Shown: positions 44,763-57,996, counted from the stretch's first letter. The stretch is 64,000 nt of DNA from Arthrobacter sp. EpRS71 (GCF_001512285.1 NZ_LNUV01000003.1:472117-536116); one strand, 5' to 3'. The notes: generated by a model from the letters alone, not told the origin. Made by a program: numbers and translations.

Positions 44763-46102
44763 CGCGCTGAAGGCAGCGGCGGAAGCGCAGCCTCGTAGAG
44801 CCATGGTCCAAGAATCGACGCAGCATCAAAGCCTGGAATGAACGAGTCTACGGCGTCAATGAACGCGCCCGTAGACACCGAACCGTGCCGGTTGGTGGCC
44901 GTCCAATGCTGCAGGAAACCGAAGAACGCCTCATCCCCGGCAGCCATCCGCACAGCGTGAACGGCCAGGGCGCCGCGCTTGTAGACGCGGTCGTCGAACA
45001 TCAGCTCAGGGCCGGGATCGCCCACCAGCAGGTCCTGCGGCCCGGCGTCGAGCCTCTTCCAAGCAGCCGTTGCCCGCGCGGCAACAGTCATGGTCCTGGA
45101 TTCTTCGGACCACAACCACTCGGCATAACAGGCAAAGCCTTCGTGCAGCCAGATGTCCTTCCAGGTGCTGACCGTCAGCGAGTTCCCGAACCACTGGTGG
45201 GAAAGCTCGTGGGCGATCAGTCGCTGCGAATCCCAAGCATCCCGCATGTGGTTGCGGCCGAAAATGGAGACTGTCTGGGCTTCCAGCGGAATCTCCAGCT
45301 CGTCCTCCGTGACCACCGAGGTGTACTCGGCGAACGGGTACGGGCCGAAACAATCCTCGAAGGTGCGCATCATGTCGGGCTGGCGCCGCAGGCCTTGAAG
45401 AGCATCCACGGCCATCTCGGGAGTGACTGCGACGAACTGGGGGACCCGGTGATGAGTATCGTCCACGTGCAGCGGAACCCTGGCATACCGCCCGATCTGC
45501 ACCGTGGCGAGGTACGTCGCCATGGGCTCAACCTGTTCGTAGACCCAGGTTTCCCGGCTGGACTTGCGGGAGTGGGCCACCAACTTGCCGTTGCACACAG
45601 GCCGGTAATTATCGTCAGTGGTCACGGAGATGAGGAAGCTGGATTTGTAGCGGGGGTGGTCGTTACAGGGGAACCAGGACGCCGCGCCGTTTGGTTGTCC
45701 GGCCACCAGGACGCCGTCGTTCAGTTCCTCCCAGCCCACATCGCCCCACAGGCCACGGCGCGGCTGGGGGTTGCCGTCATAGCGGATCTCCAGCGAGAAC
45801 TGCTGGCCGGGCTTGAGTGCCGACGCCGGGTTCAGCACGAGGTGCTCTGCCCTGTGACTGAACTTCTGGACCTTCTTGCCGTCCAGCTGAACTTTCGAGG
45901 CCCGCAGCCCTACAAGGTCCAGAACAATCTGGGCCGAGGGCTCCAAAGCTGTGCAGCGCAGGACCGCCTTGCCGATCAGCTTGTTGCTGCCCAGCCTGAC
46001 GTCGAGGTCCAACTCGTACCTGTCCACGCGGTAGGCGCTGCTGCCGTGGTTCAAGGCGTAGGGGTCGGCTTCGGTAAGGGGAGTATTGATTGGAGCGGCC
46101 AT
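44759..46102 (-). CDS. M1-family zinc aminopeptidase
   Basis: 447 aa. Zinc site HELSHQW (about residue 297) plus the third ligand in WLHEGFACYAEW 18 residues later: complete H-E-x-x-H-x18-E. The usual exopeptidase GAMEN motif is replaced by a VTEDELEIPLEAQT segment, so specificity may differ. It is short, lacking the large C-terminal helical domain of PepN. No signal peptide. ATG 46102 lies 11 bases after the NRPS-like gene, in the same operon. The stop overlaps that of the opposing PPTase by 3 bases. Confidence 0.9.
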   Translation of the reverse strand: MAAPINTPLTEADPYALNHGSSAYRVDRYELDLDVRLGSNKLIGKAVLRCTALEPSAQIVLDLVGLRASKVQLDGKKVQKFSHRAEHLVLNPASALKPGQQFSLEIRYDGNPQPRRGLWGDVGWEELNDGVLVAGQPNGAASWFPCNDHPRYKSSFLISVTTDDNYRPVCNGKLVAHSRKSSRETWVYEQVEPMATYLATVQIGRYARVPLHVDDTHHRVPQFVAVTPEMAVDALQGLRRQPDMMRTFEDCFGPYPFAEYTSVVTEDELEIPLEAQTVSIFGRNHMRDAWDSQRLIAHELSHQWFGNSLTVSTWKDIWLHEGFACYAEWLWSEESRTMTVAARATAAWKRLDAGPQDLLVGDPGPELMFDDRVYKRGALAVHAVRMAAGDEAFFGFLQHWTATNRHGSVSTGAFIDAVDSFIPGFDAASILGPWLYEAALPPLPSAR

Positions 46103-46113
46103 ATCCGTCCAAT

Positions 46114-49100
46114 CTACTTGAGGCGCGGCGCTTGTGAGGACGGACCCACCCATGGGCTCACAGGGTTGCCCATCCAGTACGTCCCGGCCGGGACGGTTTC
46201 GCCACGCATCACCAACGACGCCGGCCCCACAGTTCCGCCGTCGCCGATGCTCGCGGCGGGGAGTATGACCCCGTGCGGGCCCATGGTGGCGCCGTTGCCA
46301 AGTGTCACGGTGTCAAGGCTCATGACACGGTCGTGGAAAAGGTGTGTCTGGACTACGCAGCCGCGGTTGACCGTGGAGTTTTCGCCCAGGGTCACGAGAT
46401 CGGCTTCGGGGAGCCAATAGCTTTCGCACCACGTTCCGCGTCCGATCTTCGCTCCGAGTCCGCGCAGCCACCACACCAAGGCGGGAGTTCCTGCAGCCGA
46501 GCGTGCAAACCACGGCGCGCTCACCATCTCTATGAAGGTGTCCACAACCTCGTTGCGCCAAATGAACGAGCTCCACAACGGGTGTTCACCGGAGCGGATG
46601 GTCCCCACAAGCACCCATTTGGCCACGATGGAACTGAGGGCGGCCACAGCCCCAGCTGCCAACATGACCACGCCTCCCAGAACCGCAGCTATCCAGTAAC
46701 CCCATCCGCGGGCGATCCAGTCCAGCACCAGCATCACGGCCACGGCGATGGTTACTGTGAGGATGACCGGTATCAGACGGCACAGTTCCCACAACGCCCG
46801 TGCCACCTTCAGTTTGAGGGCCGGGCGGAAAGTTCGGGTTTGGTCAGCGTCGACGGCGGTGCGGCGCAACCTGACGGGGGGACTGCCCAGCCACGACGTG
46901 CCCGATTTCGCCTTGAGGGGCGTCGCCGAGAGCACCGCGACAAGGGAATTCTTGGGCACGTTCCGTCCTGCGGCCGTCATCCCCGAGTTGCCAAGGAAGG
47001 AGCGCTTTCCAATCTTGGCCGGAGCGATTTTCATCCATCCGCCGCCCAACTCGTAGGAGGCCACCATGGTGTCGTCGGCCAGGAAAGCTCCATCACCGAT
47101 GGTGGTCATTTTTGGAACCAGCAGCACCGTTGAGGCTTCCACGTTCTTCCCCACCGTCGCTCCGAGGAGCCGAAGCCAGAGGGGCGTGAACAAGCTCGCG
47201 TAGACGGGGAAGAGGAGATCCCGAGCCATGTCCAAGAGGCGTTCCGTGGCCCAAACCTGCCAACCGATGCGGCTGCGCACCCGGTAGTAGCCTTCTTTGA
47301 GGCCCAAACCGAGGAGCCTCGCAACAATCAGAATCAACACCAGGTTGCCGAAGAACCACACCAAAGCGGCAAGTGGCAGGGCCAGGGCGATCTGCGGAAG
47401 CGCCGTTTGCAACGACTCGTGCCCTTGGATGAAAGCCAAGACCACCAGCGCGCCGGCGAATGCCGAGACGTAGGGGATGAGTGCCAGCAACGCCGAAGCG
47501 CTGGCGAAAGCGGAAAACCAGAGTCGATCAACCACGGGCCGCCGGCTGACTGTTTCCGGCCACTCGTGCTTCGCCTTGCCACGGCGTTCGGCGGGGGATC
47601 CTGCAACGAGGTGCCCGGCTTTCACCTTGCCCAGCACGGCCGATCCAGCATCGACGTGGGCACCGGCCCCAATGGTCGCTCCGGGCATCAGGGTGCTTCG
47701 TGCTCCCACAACGGCACCCGCTCCCACATGGATTTGTCCGATGTGGATGGAATCCCCGTCCACCCACCAGCCGGAAAGGTCCACTTCGGGCTCGATGTTG
47801 GCTCCGCTGCCCAGAGACAGCAGGCCGGTGACCGGCGGCAAAGAGTGGAGGTGGACGTCCTTGCCGATCTTTGCACCAAGAGCGCGTGCGTAGTAGGGGA
47901 CAAAGGGTGCACTGGCCAGGCCAATGGCACCGGAAAGGTCTTGAATTTGCTCGGCCAGCCACAAACGGAGGTGGGTCTTGCCGGAACGCGGGTAGGTGCC
48001 GGGTTGGATCCTGCCAAGCAGCACTTTGGCCGCAACCACTGAGATCGCCATCCGGCCCAAGGGGCTGACAAAGATCAGCCATGATGCCGCAATCCACCAC
48101 CACGACACAACGGGTGCGGCGGCAAAGCCAGCCACATCAGCCAGCAGCCTGTTCGCAGCCATGAGGTAGGTCAGCCAGCGCATCCCCACGAGTATGTGGA
48201 GCGGGGCGCCCATGAGGACCTGGAAAATTTGAGACTTCAAGGCCGTAGGGCGGACGGTTCGCTCAGTAGCGGGACCCGGCAAGCCGCCGTCGGGGAGTGA
48301 TTGCCGGGCGGCGTCGATCAGGGCGCCGACGCGGGGCGTGGCATAGATATCAGCCACCGTGATGGTGGGATAGCGGACACGAAGGGCGGAAACGAGTTGG
48401 GCCGCAGCCAAAGATCCGCCGCCATAGGCGAAGAAATCGGCGTCAAGCGAACTGACGGGGCTTCCCAGTACCGCCTCCCACTGCTCCACCACCCAGCGGG
48501 CGTCATCGGGCAGATTCAGTGGTGCGTTGCCGGCCTCAGTGGCGCCGGCCCCCGCGAGCGGCCACGGGAGCGCATGACGGTCCACCTTGCCGCTGGTCTT
48601 GGTGGGAAGGGAATCCACCACGGTGAGCAAGGGGATCAAAGCAGCCGGGAGACTCTCGCCCAGCAGGCGGCGTGCTTCGTCCATGGATAATTCATAGCCG
48701 TCAACGGGGGCCAGATACCCAACAAGGATCTGGTTGCCGGCCGCCGTCGTCTGCACTGCTGCGGCCGCGCCAGCTATGCCGGGCAAGGACTGAAGCGCCG
48801 CATCCACTTCGCCCAGTTCGATCCGGCGTCCACCGAGTTTGACCTGTTCATCGGCCCTGCCCACGAAGATCAGGCCCTCTGCTTCGTATCGCACCAAGTC
48901 GCCCGAACGGTACGCACGTTCCCATCCCAGCGTGGCCATAGGGGCATACTTCTCGGCGTCCTTGGCCGGATCGAGGTAGCGGGCCAGCCCAACCCCGCCG
49001 ATGATCAGTTCGCCGATTTCGCCTTCTGCCACCGGAAGGCCCTGAGGATCGACGACGGCCAGGTCCCAACCGTCCAGCGGCAGGCCGATCCTTATGGGGC

Positions 49101-50070
49101 CGGGTCCGCCCAGGGGAGCGGCACAGGCAACGACGGTAGCCTCCGTTGGCCCGTAGGTGTTCCATACTTCACGGCCGTCCACCGCCAAGCGTTCAGCGAG
49201 TTCGGGCGGGCATGCTTCGCCGCCAAAGATCAGGAGACGGACGTTTTCCAACGCTTCGGCAGGCCACAGCGCGGCAAGGGTGGGCACCGTGGAGACAACC
49301 GTGATCCCGTGATTGATGAGCCAAGGGCCGAGGTCCATGCCGGTTCGAACAAGGGCCCGTGGCGCGGGCACCAGGCAAGCTCCGTGACGCCAAGCCAGCC
49401 ACATCTCCTCGCAGGAAGCGTCGAAGGCCACGGAAAGGCCAGCCAGGACCCGGTCATGGGGCCCGATGGGCTCAGCTTGGAGGAAGATCCTCGCTTCGGC
49501 GTCAACGAACGCGGCCGAGGAGCGGTGTTGGACGGCAACGCCCTTGGGAGTTCCGGTGGATCCCGAGGTGAAAATGACCCAGGAATCGTCGTCCAAGGCG
49601 GGGGTGGAGGGCGTGGCGACGGGTTCCCGTGGATCACCGGACAGTTGGATGTCCAGGCCCGCAGCAATGATGGCACCCACCCTGGCTTCGCCGAACACCA
49701 GGCGCGCCCTCTCATCGGGGTCGTCCGCATCCACGGGAACGTAGGCGGCGCCTGCCATCAGGATTCCCAGGATGGCAATATATAGCTCGTTGGTGCCGGA
49801 CGGGATCCGAACCCCGATTTTGTCTCCCCGGCCAAGTCCGACCGAGTTGAGCCGGGTAGCACATGCGCGCACTGCCTTGAGAAGCTCGGTGTAGCTCAAC
49901 GACTTTTGCCCGTCGTCAAGCGCCGAGGCCTCCGGGAATGACGATGCAGTCTCTTCCAGGATGTCAACGAGAGTGCGCTCGGCGGGGGCGGAGGGGCCTC
50001 CCGGTAGCTGGGGACGGTACGTCATCAGGGCAGGCGTCGTGCCGGCCCCAGCGGGATGTTCTGTGCTCAC
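46114..50070 (-). CDS. NRPS-like membrane protein, Pls/PosA family
   Basis: 1318 aa. An adenylation domain (about residues 25-490; FTSGSTGTPKGV near 170, NTYGPTEATV, YRSGDLVR, GKVDRHAL) activates an amino acid. A carrier domain follows, with FFAYGGGSLAAAQ (phosphopantetheine serine about 551). The C-terminal 700 residues hold six or so membrane helices and two or three left-handed beta-helix, acyltransferase-like blocks (GAGAVVGARSTLMPGATIGAG; NSTVNRGCVV). This is the architecture of epsilon-poly-lysine synthetase (Pls) and its relatives, which build isopeptide homopolymers without a condensation domain. GTG 50070 gives MSTEHPAGAG. The product cannot be predicted. Confidence 0.88.
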   Translation of the reverse strand: MSTEHPAGAGTTPALMTYRPQLPGGPSAPAERTLVDILEETASSFPEASALDDGQKSLSYTELLKAVRACATRLNSVGLGRGDKIGVRIPSGTNELYIAILGILMAGAAYVPVDADDPDERARLVFGEARVGAIIAAGLDIQLSGDPREPVATPSTPALDDDSWVIFTSGSTGTPKGVAVQHRSSAAFVDAEARIFLQAEPIGPHDRVLAGLSVAFDASCEEMWLAWRHGACLVPAPRALVRTGMDLGPWLINHGITVVSTVPTLAALWPAEALENVRLLIFGGEACPPELAERLAVDGREVWNTYGPTEATVVACAAPLGGPGPIRIGLPLDGWDLAVVDPQGLPVAEGEIGELIIGGVGLARYLDPAKDAEKYAPMATLGWERAYRSGDLVRYEAEGLIFVGRADEQVKLGGRRIELGEVDAALQSLPGIAGAAAAVQTTAAGNQILVGYLAPVDGYELSMDEARRLLGESLPAALIPLLTVVDSLPTKTSGKVDRHALPWPLAGAGATEAGNAPLNLPDDARWVVEQWEAVLGSPVSSLDADFFAYGGGSLAAAQLVSALRVRYPTITVADIYATPRVGALIDAARQSLPDGGLPGPATERTVRPTALKSQIFQVLMGAPLHILVGMRWLTYLMAANRLLADVAGFAAAPVVSWWWIAASWLIFVSPLGRMAISVVAAKVLLGRIQPGTYPRSGKTHLRLWLAEQIQDLSGAIGLASAPFVPYYARALGAKIGKDVHLHSLPPVTGLLSLGSGANIEPEVDLSGWWVDGDSIHIGQIHVGAGAVVGARSTLMPGATIGAGAHVDAGSAVLGKVKAGHLVAGSPAERRGKAKHEWPETVSRRPVVDRLWFSAFASASALLALIPYVSAFAGALVVLAFIQGHESLQTALPQIALALPLAALVWFFGNLVLILIVARLLGLGLKEGYYRVRSRIGWQVWATERLLDMARDLLFPVYASLFTPLWLRLLGATVGKNVEASTVLLVPKMTTIGDGAFLADDTMVASYELGGGWMKIAPAKIGKRSFLGNSGMTAAGRNVPKNSLVAVLSATPLKAKSGTSWLGSPPVRLRRTAVDADQTRTFRPALKLKVARALWELCRLIPVILTVTIAVAVMLVLDWIARGWGYWIAAVLGGVVMLAAGAVAALSSIVAKWVLVGTIRSGEHPLWSSFIWRNEVVDTFIEMVSAPWFARSAAGTPALVWWLRGLGAKIGRGTWCESYWLPEADLVTLGENSTVNRGCVVQTHLFHDRVMSLDTVTLGNGATMGPHGVILPAASIGDGGTVGPASLVMRGETVPAGTYWMGNPVSPWVGPSSQAPRLK

Positions 50071-50180
50071 GTTCGTCAGCTTTCCGCAGAAAGATGAACA
50101 ACAGGTGTCCGGCGTTTCCTGCACGTCACGCTGCGTTGATCAACAGTTCGCCTTTTGCACATGCTGCGTTCATTCAGGGC

Positions 50181-51146
50181 TCACGGAACCAAGAGAACTT
50201 TGCCGGTGGTACGGCGGCCTTCCAGGTCCCTGTGCGCTTGGGCAGCCTCTGCGAGTGGGTAAGTGGCGCCCACCCGGACACTGAGGGTGCCGTTGGCGGC
50301 GGCGTCGAAAATCTCGGCTGAACGCCACCTGCGTTCTTGGGCGTTCTGTACAAAGTGGGCCATGGTGGGCCGGGTTAATGTCAGGGATCCCGCCGCATTC
50401 AAACGCTGCGGGTCGAAGGGCGGTACAGGCCCGGACGCAGCGCCGAAGAGCACCATGGCACCGCGAATGCGCAGGCTTTTCAAGGAATCGTCAAACGTGT
50501 CCTTGCCGACGCCGTCGTACACCACGTTGACGCCGTCGCCGTCGGTGAGTTCACGGACCTTGTCGGCGAAGCCTTCGTAGCGGAGAACGTCATCGGCGCC
50601 GGCCAGAGTGGACAGATCGGCTTTTTCGTCTGAGGACACGGTAGTGATCACGCGGGCTCCGCGGGCCTTCAGCAGTTGGGTCAACAGCAGACCAACGCCA
50701 CCTGCACCTGCGTGCAGCAGAACGGTGTGGCCTGGCTCTACCCGGAACGACGAGTTCATCAGGTAGTGGGCGGTGATGCCTTGCAGCGGCAAGGCCGCGG
50801 CAGTGTGATCGTCGACGCCGTCAGGAACCGGAAGTGCTTTGCTCGCCTCCACCAAGGCGTACTCTGCGTACGTCCGGGATCCCTCGGCCGTGGCAACCCG
50901 GTCACCCACGGAAAATTCCGCGACCCCATCGCCCACGGCCTCCACCGAGCCGGCGGCCTCAGCGCCCGGGGTGAAGGGGTACTCCACTTTGTAGGTGCCG
51001 CTGCGTTGGTACGTCTCAATGAAGTTGACCCCGGCAGCTGCGACCTTGATCAACAGCTGGCCGGGGCCAGGCTTCGGTATTTCCACAGATGCGTACTCGA
51101 GGACCTCAGGTCCTCCGGGCTGCTGTGCAACGATGGCGTGCGACAT
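50181..51146 (-). CDS. NADPH:quinone oxidoreductase, zinc-independent MDR type
   Basis: 321 aa medium-chain reductase. GroES-like N-terminus, then Rossmann motif HAGAGGVGLL (about residue 146); no structural or catalytic zinc cysteines. The RSGTYKVEYPFTPGAEAAGSV segment matches quinone reductases (QorA). AAGGAG lies 5 bases before the ATG. Not evidently coupled to its neighbours. Confidence 0.9.
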   Translation of the reverse strand: MSHAIVAQQPGGPEVLEYASVEIPKPGPGQLLIKVAAAGVNFIETYQRSGTYKVEYPFTPGAEAAGSVEAVGDGVAEFSVGDRVATAEGSRTYAEYALVEASKALPVPDGVDDHTAAALPLQGITAHYLMNSSFRVEPGHTVLLHAGAGGVGLLLTQLLKARGARVITTVSSDEKADLSTLAGADDVLRYEGFADKVRELTDGDGVNVVYDGVGKDTFDDSLKSLRIRGAMVLFGAASGPVPPFDPQRLNAAGSLTLTRPTMAHFVQNAQERRWRSAEIFDAAANGTLSVRVGATYPLAEAAQAHRDLEGRRTTGKVLLVP

Positions 51147-51231
51147 GGTGGCTCCTTACTCCGGGGCGGTCCTTCCGGTGCCCGGTTTCAGATTCCATCC
51201 TAGGGAAGGTGGGGCTTCCCTTGTGGAACGC

Positions 51232-52320
51232 TTAGAAGCGTCCGTGCGTCGAGGCTACCGGGCAGTCGAAGCCGCGTCCCGCTGCGAGGCCGACGTCGTT
51301 CAGGTATCTGACCACAATGCCGTAGGACTGGAGCAGCGTGGTTTCCGTGTAGGTAATGGAGTGTTTGGCGCAGAACTCGCGCACGATTTTAGTGGCCTTG
51401 TACAGGTGGGGGCGAGCCATGTCGGGAAACAGGTGGTGCTCCACCTGGCGGTTCAGTCCACCCAGGAGGAAGTCCATGAAGATGCCACCGGAGATGTTGC
51501 GCGAGGTGAGGATCTGGCGGTTAAGGAAGTCCACGCGGCTGTCTTTGGGAAGGACAGGCATGCCCTTGTGGTTCGGGGCGAACGAGGCACCCATGTAAAA
51601 GCCGTACACCATGATCTGCACGCCCAGGAAGGCGAACGCCATGCCGATGGGCAGGAACGTGAAGGCCAGTACCGGGAGGGCGGCAAGCCTGGCCACCAGG
51701 ATGGGTGTCTCTACCCAGCGGTGACGTACTTTTTGCTTGCCGAAGACAAAGCGAAGGGAGTCGAACTGCAGGCTCAAGCCCAGGAGCGTCAGGAGCGGGA
51801 AGAAGAACCAACCCTGCTTCTTGGTGAGGAAAGCCAGGCGGCCCTTGCGTTCAGCTGCAGCATCTTCGTAGAACACCAAGGCGTTGTTCCGGATGTCCGG
51901 GTCCTTGGAGATGACGTTGGGGTGGTTGTGGTGGGCTCCATGCTTCTGTTCCCACCAGGAATAGCTGATGCCGGCGACGCCCGTGGCGAGGAGGCGGGCG
52001 GACCAATCGTTGGCGCGGCGGGAAGCGAAGATTTGCTTGTGGCCTGCCTCGTGGGCCAGGAAGCTCAGCTGGGTGCACAGGATGCCAACAGCCGCGGCGA
52101 TAAGGAGCTGGTACCAGGAATCGCCAATGAGTGCGAAGCCGAGCCAGGTGCCGGCCATGAGCAGTACCAAGGCAACGAAGACCCAGATGTAGAAGCCGCT
52201 ACGGCGTTCGAGGAGTCCGGCCGACTTGACGGTCTTGAGGAGCTCTGAGTAGCTCTGGACGACGGGGTTTGGTTGAATTGCGCGAGCTTTGGGGCGCTCA
52301 GCGGTGGACGTGGGTGACAT
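51232..52320 (-). CDS. Membrane fatty acid desaturase
   Basis: 362 aa, about four membrane helices. Three histidine boxes for the di-iron site: HEAGHK (about residue 92), HGAHHNHP (about 130) and RQVEHHLFP (about 290). The Q-x-x-H-H form of the third box is typical of delta-5/6-like front-end and related actinobacterial desaturases. No fused cytochrome b5 domain; an external ferredoxin is needed. ATG 52320 is used; the frame extends 22 codons upstream without support. Confidence 0.9.
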   Translation of the reverse strand: MSPTSTAERPKARAIQPNPVVQSYSELLKTVKSAGLLERRSGFYIWVFVALVLLMAGTWLGFALIGDSWYQLLIAAAVGILCTQLSFLAHEAGHKQIFASRRANDWSARLLATGVAGISYSWWEQKHGAHHNHPNVISKDPDIRNNALVFYEDAAAERKGRLAFLTKKQGWFFFPLLTLLGLSLQFDSLRFVFGKQKVRHRWVETPILVARLAALPVLAFTFLPIGMAFAFLGVQIMVYGFYMGASFAPNHKGMPVLPKDSRVDFLNRQILTSRNISGGIFMDFLLGGLNRQVEHHLFPDMARPHLYKATKIVREFCAKHSITYTETTLLQSYGIVVRYLNDVGLAAGRGFDCPVASTHGRF

Positions 52321-52436
52321 AAATGTGCCCCGTATCGCTAACGGGCAACGCTGCAGCCGACGTTCGGACTGCACGGTCTGGATCACCCTTCACTAAGCAT
52401 ACGTCTAATCTCCAAAATAATGAGACTGCTCACAGC

Positions 52437-54682
<2,246 letters not shown>

Positions 54683-54686
54683 GCGG

Positions 54687-55637
54687 ATGACAATGACTGC
54701 GCACACCCGCGAAACCACGTCCATGACTGACGCTCAGGCTAAGGCCGGCACGCTGATCGAAGCCTTGCCGTGGATCCAGCGCTTCGCCGGCACCACCATG
54801 GTGATCAAATACGGTGGCAACGCCATGGTCAACGACGACCTCCGCCGTGCCTTCGCTGAAGACATTGTGTTCCTCCACCACGTGGGCATCCACCCGGTAG
54901 TGGTCCACGGCGGTGGCCCCCAGATCAATTCCATGCTCGGACGCCTCGGCATCGAGTCGGAGTTCAAGGGCGGCCTCCGCGTCACCACCCCTGAGGCCAT
55001 GGACGTGGTCCGCATGGTCCTGACGGGCCAGGTGGGCCGCGAGCTCGTGGGCCTGATCAACTCTCACGGACCCTACGCAGTGGGCATGTCCGGCGAAGAT
55101 GGCGGCCTGCTGCGCGCCGTTCGCACCGGCACCGTGGTTGATGGCGAAGAAGTTGATCTTGGCCTGGTAGGCGAAGTGGTGGGCGTGGATCCTGCCGGCA
55201 TCACGGACATTCTCGACGCCGGCCGCATCCCGGTGATCTCAACGGTCGCCCCTGAAATTCTCGACGACGGCAACGGCTCAGGTCCCACCACGGGCCAGGT
55301 GCTCAACGTCAACGCGGATACCGCAGCTGCTGCGGTGGCGTCTGCCCTGGGTGCCACCAAGCTCGTCATCCTGACCGACGTCGAGGGCCTGTACGCCAAC
55401 TGGCCGGACAAATCGTCGCTGATCTCCTCGCTGACAGCCTCGGAACTCCGCGCGATGCTGCCTCGCCTCGAATCCGGGATGATCCCGAAAATGGCAGCCT
55501 GCCTGAAAGCGATCGACGAAGGTGTGGAGCGCGCCCACATCGTGGACGGCCGGCTCCCGCACTCGATGCTGCTGGAAACCTTCACCACGGCGGGCATCGG
55601 CACCCAAGTAGTACCAGACGAGGAAGTGAACGCATGA
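54687..55637 (+). CDS. argB: Acetylglutamate kinase
   Basis: 316 aa, phosphorylates N-acetylglutamate. Substrate loop VIKYGGNAM near the N-terminus, VVHGGGPQI and [12 protein letters not shown] further on. Three starts are possible: ATG 54687, 54693 or 54723; the first is used. The N-terminal helix (LPWIQRFAG) is the type found in arginine-sensitive hexameric kinases, suggesting feedback inhibition. The stop overlaps argD by 4 bases. Confidence 0.95.
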   Translation: MTMTAHTRETTSMTDAQAKAGTLIEALPWIQRFAGTTMVIKYGGNAMVNDDLRRAFAEDIVFLHHVGIHPVVVHGGGPQINSMLGRLGIESEFKGGLRVTTPEAMDVVRMVLTGQVGRELVGLINSHGPYAVGMSGEDGGLLRAVRTGTVVDGEEVDLGLVGEVVGVDPAGITDILDAGRIPVISTVAPEILDDGNGSGPTTGQVLNVNADTAAAAVASALGATKLVILTDVEGLYANWPDKSSLISSLTASELRAMLPRLESGMIPKMAACLKAIDEGVERAHIVDGRLPHSMLLETFTTAGIGTQVVPDEEVNA

Positions 55638-56974
55638 GCACCGAACTGAGCCATTCCGCCGAAAGCCGCAGCAGCGATGGGGGGCCGGGTGTGGTCGGGC
55701 ACCGCGAAGCGGGCGGGGCCCCCATCGCTGCGGAGGCTGCCGCGACCACGCTCGTTACCCAGAGCTCAGGTGCTGACTGGCTTGCCCGTTACTCGTCCTC
55801 GCTCATGGGTGTCTTCGGCACGCCGCAGCGGGTGTTGGTTCGCGGCGCCGGCTGCCTCGTGTGGGACGCCGACGGCAAGGAATACCTGGATCTGCTGGGC
55901 GGCATTGCCGTCAACGCGCTGGGCCATGCCCACCCGTTCGTCACCTCCGTGATTTCCAGCCAGCTGGCCACCCTGGGGCACGTCTCCAACTTCTTCACGA
56001 GCCCCACGCAGATCGCACTGGCCGAGAAGCTCCTGGAACTCAGCAATGCTCCGGCCGGTTCCAAGGTGTTCTTTGCCAACTCCGGTACCGAGGCCAACGA
56101 GGCCGCTTTCAAGCTGGCGCGCCGTAACAACGGTGATGGCAAGCGCACCAAAATCATCGCCCTCGAAGGGGCCTTCCACGGCCGCACCATGGGCGCACTG
56201 GCACTCACCGCCAAAGAGGCTTACCGTGCGCCGTTCGAGCCACTGCCCGGTGGTGTGGTCCACATCCCGTTCGGTGACATTGACGCCCTGCGTGCCGCCG
56301 TCGACGATTCCACCGCGGCAGTCTTCCTGGAACCCATCCAGGGGGAAGCCGGCGTCCGGCCGCTCAGCGCCGAATACTTGCAGGCGGCCCGCGAGGTAAC
56401 CACAGCTGCCGGTGCGCTGTTGATTCTTGACGAGGTCCAGACCGGCATCGGCCGTACCGGGAAGTGGCTCGCCAGCGAAGGCTCCGGAATTGTTCCCGAC
56501 GCTGTCACGCTCGCTAAGGGACTCGGCGGCGGTTTCCCCGTGGGGGCCTTGATCACCTTCGGCAGCACGACGTCGGCCCTGCTCACCGCAGGGCAGCACG
56601 GCACCACCTTTGGTGGAAATCCGGTGGCTACAGCCGCCGCGCTGGCCACGCTGCACGCGATCGAAAGCCAAGGCGTCCTGCATAACGTGCTGACCGTCGG
56701 AGCGCATCTGCGCGAAGGACTGGCAGCCGTGGAAGGCGTTACAGAAGTCCGCGGCGAAGGCCTGTTGATTGGCTTTGATGTGAACGCCGACGTCGCACCC
56801 GCCATGGTGACCGCGGCCTTGGATGCCGGCTTCATCATCAACAGCCCGGGCCCGCGGACCATCCGCCTCGCTCCGCCGCTGATCCTGACCATCGATCAAG
56901 CAGACCGCTTCCTGGACGCTCTTCCCACGTTGATCGCCACGGCTAAAACCAACACCGCTAAGGACGCACAGTGA
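55634..56974 (+). CDS. argD: Acetylornithine aminotransferase
   Basis: 446-aa class III PLP aminotransferase. PLP lysine in [15 protein letters not shown], preceded by [15 protein letters not shown]. About 45 N-terminal residues (Ser/Gly/Ala-rich) precede the usual [14 protein letters not shown] start, so a later start is possible, but no better ribosome binding site was seen. The stop overlaps the argF GTG. Confidence 0.95.
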   Translation: MSTELSHSAESRSSDGGPGVVGHREAGGAPIAAEAAATTLVTQSSGADWLARYSSSLMGVFGTPQRVLVRGAGCLVWDADGKEYLDLLGGIAVNALGHAHPFVTSVISSQLATLGHVSNFFTSPTQIALAEKLLELSNAPAGSKVFFANSGTEANEAAFKLARRNNGDGKRTKIIALEGAFHGRTMGALALTAKEAYRAPFEPLPGGVVHIPFGDIDALRAAVDDSTAAVFLEPIQGEAGVRPLSAEYLQAAREVTTAAGALLILDEVQTGIGRTGKWLASEGSGIVPDAVTLAKGLGGGFPVGALITFGSTTSALLTAGQHGTTFGGNPVATAAALATLHAIESQGVLHNVLTVGAHLREGLAAVEGVTEVRGEGLLIGFDVNADVAPAMVTAALDAGFIINSPGPRTIRLAPPLILTIDQADRFLDALPTLIATAKTNTAKDAQ

Positions 56975-57996
56975 CTTCTTCAACCACCACCCGTCACTTC
57001 CTCAAAGACACGGACTTGAGCCCCGCCGAGCAGGCTGAGGTCCTCGAGCTCGCGGTCCGGATGAAAGCCGCACCGTACAGCGTGCAGCCTTTCGCTGCAG
57101 AGGGCAATGGCCGCAAAACGGTGGCCGTGATCTTTGACAAGACCTCCACCCGAACGCGTGTTTCTTTCGCCACGGGCATTGCGGACATGGGTGGCAATGC
57201 ACTGATCATCAACCCGGGTGAAGCGCAGATCGGCCACAAGGAATCCGTGGAGGACACGGCGAAAGTCCTTGAGCGCATGGTGTCCACCATCGTGTGGCGG
57301 ACCGGTGCCCACTCGGGCCTGGTGGCCATGGCGGAGAACTCAAAGGTCCCCGTGATCAACGCATTGTGCGATGACTACCACCCCTGCCAGCTCCTTGCAG
57401 ACCTGCTGGCCGTCAAAGAGCATAGGGGCGAGCTGGCCGGGTTGAGCATGGCCTACCTCGGTGATGCCGCCAATAACATGGCCAACTCGTACCTCCTCGC
57501 TGGCGTTACAGCCGGAATGCATGTGCGAATCTCGGGTCCTGCGGGCTACCTGCCGGCGCCGGAGATCGTGGCTGCTGCAGAGGAAAGGGCGGCCGAAACC
57601 GGCGGCTCTGTGCTGATTACCAGCGATGCCGCTGAGGCACTCAAGGGCGCGGACGTGGTGGCTACGGACACGTGGGTTTCCATGGGCCAGGAAGCCGAGA
57701 AGGAAGCGCGGATGCAATTGTTCCGTGACTACTCCGTGGATGAGGCCGCGATGGCACAGGCTGCCCCGGACGCAGTAGTCCTTCACTGCCTCCCCGCGTA
57801 CCGCGGCTACGAAATTTCCGCCGGCGTCATCGACGGCCCGCAGTCGATTGTCTGGGACGAGGCCGAGAACCGTCTGCACGCCCAGAAGGCACTGATGGCG
57901 TGGCTGATGCACCGCTCCGGGCTGGCCGTAGTGGAGGGACTTTCTCCTGTTGAAGGCGCATCTTCCCTAGGGAACACTGCGGAGAGCACGTCCTAG
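56971..57996 (+). CDS. argF: Ornithine carbamoyltransferase
   Basis: 341 aa. Carbamoyl-phosphate loop STRTR in [15 protein letters not shown], and ornithine-binding [23 protein letters not shown] is family-typical. Converts ornithine to citrulline for ArgG. The C-terminus has about 20 extra low-complexity residues. The stop shares a base with the argR GTG. Confidence 0.96.
   Translation: MTSSTTTRHFLKDTDLSPAEQAEVLELAVRMKAAPYSVQPFAAEGNGRKTVAVIFDKTSTRTRVSFATGIADMGGNALIINPGEAQIGHKESVEDTAKVLERMVSTIVWRTGAHSGLVAMAENSKVPVINALCDDYHPCQLLADLLAVKEHRGELAGLSMAYLGDAANNMANSYLLAGVTAGMHVRISGPAGYLPAPEIVAAAEERAAETGGSVLITSDAAEALKGADVVATDTWVSMGQEAEKEARMQLFRDYSVDEAAMAQAAPDAVVLHCLPAYRGYEISAGVIDGPQSIVWDEAENRLHAQKALMAWLMHRSGLAVVEGLSPVEGASSLGNTAESTS

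Noticed and set aside
46103..46153. Earlier start for the M1 aminopeptidase at 46153
   Set aside because: It would overlap the end of the NRPS-like gene and add unconserved residues; ATG 46102 follows that stop by 11 bases.
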